A DNA stretch of 64,000 nucleotides from Alphaproteobacteria bacterium (lineage in GTDB: Bacteria > Pseudomonadota > Alphaproteobacteria > Rs-D84), in contig JAFSOV010000010.1 of the NCBI GenBank assembly GCA_017443235.1, forward strand, positions 31,174-95,173, written 5' to 3'. The translations under genes were made by a program, and so were the position numbers. The notes under the pieces were generated by a model. The model had not been told where the DNA came from and did no database searches. It was given only the letters and a program-made list of their open reading frames with translations. Below are positions 59,211-64,000 of this stretch, in pieces; the stretch's first letter is position 1; each line of letters opens with the position of its first letter.

Positions 59211-61106
59211 TTATTTTTCTGAAAAGTCTGCGTCACGCGCGCCGTCGGATTTATTTTCCGTTGATTCTGCGCCACCGGCGTTTTGTTGTGCCGCTTGTTG
59301 CGCCTTGTACACGGCTTCGCCTAACTTCATGGCTTTTTCGCTTAACGCTTCGGTCTTGGCTTTCAGGCTTTCCGCCGTTGCATCGGTTTTCGCCAATTCA
59401 TCCGCCAAATCTTTTTTCGCGGATTCGATTGCGTCTTTTTCTTCTGCACTAATCTTGTCACCGTGTTCTTTTAACGATTTTTCAATCGCAAAGATTGCGG
59501 TTTCGGCGTTATTTTTGGCCTCGGCCAATTCGCGTTTCTTTTTATCGGCTTCGGCATTTTGGGCGGCTTCATCAACCATACGTTTGATTTCTTCTTCGCT
59601 CAGTCCACCGTCAGATTTAATCGAAATCGCCTGTTCTTTGCCGGTACCTTTATCTTTGGCCGACACGTGAACAATGCCGTTCGCGTCAATATCAAAAGAC
59701 ACTTCAATTTGCGGCATACCACGCGGAGCAGGAGCAATTCCCTCTAAATTAAATTGTCCCAACAATTTGTTGTCTGCGGCCATATCACGTTCGCCTTGGA
59801 ACACACGAATTGTCACAGCCGATTGATTATCTTCGGCGGTTGAAAACACTTGGGACTTCTTGGTTGGAATTGTCGTGTTGCGGTCAATAAGGCGCGTGAA
59901 CACACCACCCAATGTTTCAATACCCAAAGACAACGGCGTCACATCCAACAACAGAACGTCTTTAACATCGCCTTTTAATACACCACCCTGAATCGCGGCA
60001 CCCATTGCGACAACTTCGTCCGGGTTCACACCCTTGTGCGGTTCACGGCCAAAGAATTCTTTAACGGTTTCAACCACCTTGGGCATACGGGTTTGACCAC
60101 CGACCAAGATAACTTCGTTGATTTGTGATTTTTCGATGCCTGCGTCTTTTAACGCCTTTTTGCATGGTTCAATGGTGCGTTCAATTAAATCTGCAACCAA
60201 AGATTCCAACTTTGCACGGGTCAGCGTTGTATTGAAATGCTTAGGTCCCGACGCGTCCGCCGTAAGAAAGGGCAGGTTGATATCGGTTGATGTCTTGGAC
60301 GACAGTTCGATTTTTGCCTTTTCCGCGGCTTCCTTCAAACGTTGCAACGCCAATTTATCGCCCGACAGGTCAATACCGGTTTGTGATTTGAGTTCGTCAA
60401 TTAAATATTTCAAAACACGTGCGTCAAAATCCGAACCGCCCAATGCCGTATCACCGTTGGTTGATTTTACTTCGAACACGCCATCAACAATTTCAAGCAC
60501 CGATACATCGAACGTTCCACCCCCAAGGTCATAAACAACAATCGTGCCGTTTTTGTTTTTATCCAACCCATATGCCAACGCGGCGGCGGTCGGTTCGTTC
60601 ACAATACGCAAAACATTTAATCCCGCAATGCGGCCGGCGTCTTTGGTTGCCTGGCGTTGGGAATCATTAAAGTACGCCGGAACGGTAATAACCGCATCGG
60701 TGACGGTTTCACCCAAATAACTTTCTGCGTCTTTTTTCAGTTTTGCCAGAATCATGGCCGAAATCTGGGACGGGGCATATTTTTTACCGTCAATTTCAAC
60801 CCATGCGTCACCATTGTCGCCCGCAACAATTTTATACGGAACACGGCCCATAATCTCGCGCACGGCGGGACTGTCGAACCGCAGACCCATTAAACGTTTG
60901 ATTTCATAAATGGTATTTTCCGGATTTGTCACCGCCTGGTTCTTGGCGGTAATGCCGACCAATTGTTCGCCGTTTGATGTAATTGCAACCACGGACGGCG
61001 TAGTGCGCCCACCTTCGGCATTTTCGATAATTTTTGGATCGGTTCCATCCATAAAGGCCATGGCGGAATTTGTTGTTCCCAAATCGATACCTAATACTTT
61101 TGACAT
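59211..61106 (-). CDS. dnaK: Chaperone DnaK (Hsp70)
   Basis: A 631-residue Hsp70. ATPase domain: [47 protein letters not shown] and [11 protein letters not shown]. Linker [16 protein letters not shown], substrate-binding domain with [18 protein letters not shown], and a helical lid ending in a Gln/Ala tail. Standard length. AGGAG precedes the ATG and an RpoH-type promoter lies upstream. No dnaJ follows; downstream is the pfkA terminator. Confidence 0.98.
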   Translation of the reverse strand: MSKVLGIDLGTTNSAMAFMDGTDPKIIENAEGGRTTPSVVAITSNGEQLVGITAKNQAVTNPENTIYEIKRLMGLRFDSPAVREIMGRVPYKIVAGDNGDAWVEIDGKKYAPSQISAMILAKLKKDAESYLGETVTDAVITVPAYFNDSQRQATKDAGRIAGLNVLRIVNEPTAAALAYGLDKNKNGTIVVYDLGGGTFDVSVLEIVDGVFEVKSTNGDTALGGSDFDARVLKYLIDELKSQTGIDLSGDKLALQRLKEAAEKAKIELSSKTSTDINLPFLTADASGPKHFNTTLTRAKLESLVADLIERTIEPCKKALKDAGIEKSQINEVILVGGQTRMPKVVETVKEFFGREPHKGVNPDEVVAMGAAIQGGVLKGDVKDVLLLDVTPLSLGIETLGGVFTRLIDRNTTIPTKKSQVFSTAEDNQSAVTIRVFQGERDMAADNKLLGQFNLEGIAPAPRGMPQIEVSFDIDANGIVHVSAKDKGTGKEQAISIKSDGGLSEEEIKRMVDEAAQNAEADKKKRELAEAKNNAETAIFAIEKSLKEHGDKISAEEKDAIESAKKDLADELAKTDATAESLKAKTEALSEKAMKLGEAVYKAQQAAQQNAGGAESTENKSDGARDADFSEK

Positions 61107-61144
61107 AATTCACTCCTATTAGTGTTTTTCTTGTTATGACACAA

Positions 61145-61172
61145 ATATAGTGCCACCAAACCCCATTTCAAG
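61145..61172 (-). promoter_or_regulatory. Heat-shock (RpoH-type) promoter of dnaK
   Basis: CTTGAA (61167-61172), 16 bases, CTATAT (61145-61150) on the minus strand, matching the promoter of the Lon-like gene. Confidence 0.8.
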
Positions 61173-61210
61173 ACCATAGGAATAAAATTTAATGGTCGGT
61201 ATTGGTGATT

Positions 61211-61236
61211 AAAAATGCGGGGCAAATGCCCCGCAA
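61211..61236 (-). terminator. Terminator of rplY
   Basis: TGCGGGGCA/TGCCCCGCA hairpin (61216-61236), followed on the minus strand by TTTTTAATC. Confidence 0.85.
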
Positions 61237-61260
61237 ACATATTTATATCGACAACACCAA

Positions 61261-61884
61261 TTATTTCTTGGCCGGTGCCGCCGCAGGTGCCGCCGCCGCA
61301 GGCTTTTTCGCATCGGCTTCTTCGGGCATTTTACCGCCAATTGTGGCGAACGCCAATTCTGCCTGGTGCAGGCCCAATGACACGCCATCCGGCAATTTCA
61401 AATCTGAACCGTGAACGGTGTCACCAATTGTCAAATCGGCCAAATCCAAAATGATTTTTTCTGGTAATTTATCAACCAGTGCCACAACCGAAACTTTACG
61501 AACCGCAAAGTTCAAAACACCGCCCAATTTCAAACCTTTGGACGTTTCGGCGTTTATAATTTCAACCGGAACAGACACACAGACCGGCTTTTTCACATCG
61601 ATGCGTTTGAAATCGACGTGAACGATTTTGTCGGTCACCGGATGATATTGAATATCCATCAACATGGCGTCTTCTTTACCTTGGCCGGTTGTAATATTGA
61701 AAAGTTTTGTTCGTAATGCCGGAATCACGGAAATCGGTGCAAAGTCACGCCCGGAAATCTCAATCGCGATTGGGTCTTTCTTTTCACCATAGATAACGGC
61801 GGGGATGTTTTTATTATTACGAATTGCACGTGCGGCCCCCTTGCCGGCGACGTTGCGAATTTCTGCCTTTAATTCAATTGCCAT
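61261..61884 (-). CDS. rplY: 50S ribosomal protein L25, CTC (TL5) form
   Basis: A 207-residue L25 with the 5S-rRNA-binding N-terminal domain (AEIRNVAGKGAARAIR; IPAVIYGEKKDP) and the C-terminal beta domain of the CTC family (VPVEIINAETSKGLKLGGVL; GDTVHGSDLKLPDGV). An Ala/Pro/Lys tail ends the protein. AAAGGA precedes the ATG. The leader is about 58 bases with a strong hairpin (61917-61940). Confidence 0.95.
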   Translation of the reverse strand: MAIELKAEIRNVAGKGAARAIRNNKNIPAVIYGEKKDPIAIEISGRDFAPISVIPALRTKLFNITTGQGKEDAMLMDIQYHPVTDKIVHVDFKRIDVKKPVCVSVPVEIINAETSKGLKLGGVLNFAVRKVSVVALVDKLPEKIILDLADLTIGDTVHGSDLKLPDGVSLGLHQAELAFATIGGKMPEEADAKKPAAAAPAAAPAKK

Positions 61885-61916
61885 TTTTTATCCTTTTGCT
61901 TGCAATTTTTAATTCC

Positions 61917-61940
61917 GCACAACCTCCAAGGGTGTTGTGC
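61917..61940 (-). promoter_or_regulatory. Leader hairpin of rplY
   Basis: GCACAAC (61917-61923) pairs with GTTGTGC (61934-61940) within the short 5' leader, about 30 bases before the ATG. A role in autoregulation is possible but not shown. Confidence 0.45.
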
Positions 61941-61947
61941 GCGGCCC

Positions 61948-61976
61948 ATTATGAACCAAAACAAACGGAAAATCAA
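61948..61976 (-). promoter_or_regulatory. rplY promoter with GC-rich discriminator
   Basis: TTGATT (61971-61976), 17 bases, CATAAT (61948-61953) on the minus strand, followed by GGGCCGCGC, closely like the rpsP promoter. Confidence 0.7.
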
Positions 61977-61977
61977 G

Positions 61978-62547
61978 TTATTTATTGCCGTTACGGCGTA
62001 AAATCAAGAAACGGGCACGGCCGTATTTTTTATCACGTAAAATTTCCCATTTTGTTTCATCGGGCAAGTACGGCACATTTGCCTCAATTTCCTGGACAAC
62101 AACGGTGCCGGCCCGCGCCCGTTCCGCCAATTTCGCGACAAATTCTATACCCAATTCCGGATTCGCATACGGCGGGTCAACAAAGACCAATCCCGCCCGC
62201 GGCCCATATTTCCATATGCGTTCAATCGCATCATTCTGGTCAATTTTGTATCGGGCCCAATCCGTATTCAATCCCGAAACATTTTTTTGCACTGTTTTAA
62301 TGGATTCATCCGCCGTATCGGTAAATATCACCGTGGCATCCGGACACCGTGACAAAATCTCAATTCCCAACACCCCGGAACCCGCAAAGGCATCCCATAC
62401 GGTCATCTTTTGCCAATCATACACAAATCCCGTCAGCATATTAAATATCGCCACACGTGCCAAGTTTTGTGTTGGTCGCGCCCCCCCGGGCAGGTTTAAT
62501 TTCCGCCCGCGATATGTCCCAGAAATAATTTGCAATTTTGAATCCAT
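61978..62547 (-). CDS. rsmD: 16S rRNA (guanine-966-N2)-methyltransferase RsmD
   Basis: A 189-residue SAM-dependent methyltransferase. N-terminal IISGTYRGRKLNLPGG and RPTQNLARVAIFNML (usually RPT-x-R-x-REA-FN), SAM motif VWDAFAGSGVLGIEILSR, and catalytic VFVDPPYANPE. The ATG at 62547 has no ribosome site; TTGCTT (62578-62583), 17 bases, TAGAAT (62555-62560), 7 bases, ATG indicates a leaderless message. Only 18 bases separate it from the divergent tadA. Confidence 0.94.
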   Translation of the reverse strand: MDSKLQIISGTYRGRKLNLPGGARPTQNLARVAIFNMLTGFVYDWQKMTVWDAFAGSGVLGIEILSRCPDATVIFTDTADESIKTVQKNVSGLNTDWARYKIDQNDAIERIWKYGPRAGLVFVDPPYANPELGIEFVAKLAERARAGTVVVQEIEANVPYLPDETKWEILRDKKYGRARFLILRRNGNK

Positions 62548-62583
62548 GTGCTAAATTCTACAACCATGAATATAATGAAGCAA
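62530..62583. promoter_or_regulatory. Overlapping divergent promoters of rsmD and tadA
   Basis: tadA: TTGCAA (62530-62535), 16, TAAATT (62552-62557), 8 to the ATG. rsmD (minus): TTGCTT (62578-62583), 17, TAGAAT (62555-62560), 7 to the ATG. The two -10 boxes overlap by three bases, and each -35 lies inside the opposite coding region. Confidence 0.65.
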
Positions 62584-63024
62584 GTTTTAAATTTGGCCCG
62601 CCACGCCGGCGCAAACGGCGATGTCCCAATTGGGGCGGCAATTGTTCGTGACGGAAAAATTATCGCACGCGGCGAAAATTTGGTTCAAAGGAAACAAAAC
62701 CCAACCCTGCACGCAGAAATTGTTGCAATAAACCGCGCGTGCCGGAAATTAGGGACCAAATTCTTGGACGATTGTGATATTTATGTATCATTGGAACCGT
62801 GCGCCATGTGCGCAACCGCGATTTCTTTCGCCCGCATACGCAATATTTATTTTGCGGCAACGGATGACAAGGGCGGTGGAATAACCGCAAATGCTCGTGT
62901 GTTTGAAACGGACAAACACCTGTGGCACCCAAACATAATTCAAATGCCAGAATACGCGAACGAATCCGCCGAATTACTGCGAGAATTTTTCAAAAAACAA
63001 AGAATTAAAAAGGAAAACAAATGA
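62566..63024 (+). CDS. tadA: tRNA-specific adenosine deaminase TadA
   Basis: A 152-residue CDA-fold zinc deaminase. Zinc ligands and proton shuttle: HAEIVAINRA (about 53) and SLEPCAMCATAI (about 83-94), with NGDVPIGAAIVRDG near the start, the bacterial TadA pattern that makes inosine at position 34 of tRNA-Arg(ACG). Start at 62566 (MNIMKQVLNLARHA) is chosen from the promoter spacing and the family start; no ribosome site is present. Overlaps the next gene by ATGA. Confidence 0.93.
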   Translation: MNIMKQVLNLARHAGANGDVPIGAAIVRDGKIIARGENLVQRKQNPTLHAEIVAINRACRKLGTKFLDDCDIYVSLEPCAMCATAISFARIRNIYFAATDDKGGGITANARVFETDKHLWHPNIIQMPEYANESAELLREFFKKQRIKKENK

Positions 63025-63515
63025 GTTCATATAAATCAAAACAAGAATATATGCTGTATAACGAATATGTAATTGCAGACAAAAAATACCAGAACCAATC
63101 CACACAAATCGTGACATTGGTTCCAACGGTGTCATATGAACCAAAAACCATAACCCTTAAAGACAATTGGTCCCGATTTCGCCTAGGCGATTTGGTATGG
63201 ATTACCCGCGCGGGCACCATAAAACCGGTCAAATACGATATGCGCAAATGTGACACAATGTTGGTTGTCGGCGAAAGCACTTTCGACAACAACGGCGTAA
63301 AACAACTGCGACTTATGGGCAAACGGTTCGGCCTGCAAACACTGGATTTATTTAACGATATTGAACATACATGGCAATGGAAATTTTATCCAACACAGTT
63401 GCATGATATTGTTTTGGTTAAACCGGACGCCAACCCAGACGGATATAAAATCGTGCGCAATTTTACAATGGAAAGCAAGATAACCAAATTTTTCGAATCA
63501 CAACGCCAACACTAA
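63021..63515 (+). CDS. Unknown 164-aa protein coupled to tadA
   Basis: Starts in the tadA stop (ATGA overlap), so it is translated with it. A soluble protein without signal peptide, rich in Lys, Tyr and aromatic residues; notable stretches are WSRFRLGDLVWITRAG (about 50-65), which could be an SH3-like beta segment, and HTWQWKFYPTQLHDIV near the end. No family recognised. Ends at a terminator. Confidence 0.65.
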   Translation: MSSYKSKQEYMLYNEYVIADKKYQNQSTQIVTLVPTVSYEPKTITLKDNWSRFRLGDLVWITRAGTIKPVKYDMRKCDTMLVVGESTFDNNGVKQLRLMGKRFGLQTLDLFNDIEHTWQWKFYPTQLHDIVLVKPDANPDGYKIVRNFTMESKITKFFESQRQH

Positions 63516-63541
63516 AAAAATCCCGCATTCGCGGGATTTTT
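63514..63541. terminator. Bidirectional intrinsic terminator
   Basis: AATCCCGC (63519-63526) pairs with GCGGGATT (63531-63538), flanked by an A run and TTTTTA. Confidence 0.85.
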
Positions 63542-63544
63542 ACT

Positions 63545-63660
63545 AATTTGATAAACTCCATAACAAACAGTTTTCATCGGTTTCTATATTATTCAACCAC
63601 AGCGTACATGTTATTTTATTTTGTTTCGAACACACCGGCGGATTCCGGCCGATGGTGTAT
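63545..63660 (-). pseudogene. Frameshifted C-terminal remnant of a secreted paralogue
   Basis: On the minus strand, out of frame with the gene next to it, an open stretch reads TCTLWLNNIETDENCLLWSL and stops at TAG. The adjacent intact gene contains CYLYMDGAEETDENCLLWEF, so this is a second, degenerate copy of the same module, joined by a frameshift near 63661. It lies between that gene's stop and the terminator. Confidence 0.6.
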
Positions 63661-64000
63661 TTAGAATTTACCGCAAATGTGTGTACTTGTGAAGCACGTA
63701 GTATTTCCTATACAATCAGCAGTCGTTATACATCCACATTTAAATGGCATTACATTATTCTGCTTAATCCCACTGCAACATTCGGAAGCATCTGTCACAG
63801 TCGCGCCATACGCCTTGCATGAGCCGTACACATCTGTATCAATAAATTCCCACAACAGACAATTCTCATCCGTTTCTTCGGCGCCATCCATATATAAATA
63901 ACATGCTTTTTTGGTTGCCGTTTTTTCAAAAGCACCCAGTGCCGATGCGGTCATTAATTTGTCACCATCGGTTGAAGAATTATATGTTGTTGAACCGTCA
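63661..64000 (-). CDS. Secreted cysteine-rich protein, SKK/TSKxYVD family (partial)
   Basis: The C-terminal 112 codons of a gene that begins right of the window; the frame is open to 63999. YNSSTDGDKLMTASALGAF matches YNSSTDANKLITAGAV of the 35963 gene, so this is a fourth family member. The rest is cysteine-rich (DASECCSGIKQNNVMPFKCGC; TADCIGNTTCFTSTHICGKF), like the tail of the gene at 281 (CTTDADCGSGHVCDNHEC). Probably exported and disulfide bonded. The module ETDENCLLW is repeated, degenerate, beyond its stop. Confidence 0.7.
   Translation of the reverse strand, partial: DGSTTYNSSTDGDKLMTASALGAFEKTATKKACYLYMDGAEETDENCLLWEFIDTDVYGSCKAYGATVTDASECCSGIKQNNVMPFKCGCITTADCIGNTTCFTSTHICGKF

Overview
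The window looks like part of the chromosome of an uncultured, probably host-associated alphaproteobacterium of the gut type (compare the RF32 / 'Candidatus Enterousia' group; this placement is an inference from gene content, not a search). The main pointers are a circularly permuted two-piece tmRNA gene, an Mla-type lipid-transport operon with a PqiC-like lipoprotein, a DUF2155 protein, an AddA-type recombination helicase, RpoH promoters of the alphaproteobacterial CTTGAA/CTATAT form, and several giant cysteine-rich surface proteins with Listeria-Bacteroides (InlB B-type) repeats. Rubrerythrin, a peroxiredoxin and 6-phosphofructokinase suggest a fermentative, low-oxygen life.

Layout. 1-4357: a partial gene, a small secreted protein, a YbhN/MprF-type membrane protein and RNase E/G. 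4356-19737 (all minus strand): a 1938-residue repeat protein, then mlaE-mlaF-mlaD-pqiC-like, a secreted kinase-like protein, and a 1946-residue membrane-anchored giant protein. 19977-24494: tRNA-Met, a Pif1-like helicase, rimI-tsaB, a Lon-like ATPase without its peptidase domain, and a small membrane protein. 24505-27306: the permuted ssrA diverging from obgE, then rubrerythrin. 27359-31092: small unknown proteins, tRNA-Arg, an APH-like kinase and prfB with its programmed frameshift. 31192-36577: secreted proteins, an AmiC-type amidase, tRNA-Ser and an alkyltransferase-like protein. 36604-40512: a peroxiredoxin, a PKD/DUF285-like surface protein and a coiled-coil membrane protein. 40600-45318: a split AddA (helicase plus separate nuclease) and recN. 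45324-51412 (minus): xseA, tsaD, a DUF1460 lipoprotein, DUF2155, and the rpsP-rimM-trmD-rplS ribosome operon. 51726-54560: a third giant repeat protein. 54813-64000: gdhA, tRNA-Gly, HNH and LysM proteins, pfkA, dnaK, rplY, the divergent pair rsmD/tadA, and the start of another secreted paralogue cut by the window edge.

Two themes stand out. First, promoters: many housekeeping genes have a -10 box only 6-9 bases before the ATG and no Shine-Dalgarno sequence, so they should be translated from leaderless mRNAs, while surface-protein genes share a different promoter with an 18-base spacer and a T-rich element. Second, the cell surface: three giant repeat proteins, a family of at least four small secreted paralogues sharing a 5' regulatory palindrome, and a lipid-transport operon embedded between two giants. 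The most unusual single gene is the Lon homologue that keeps an intact AAA+ motor and a heat-shock promoter but has no protease domain.
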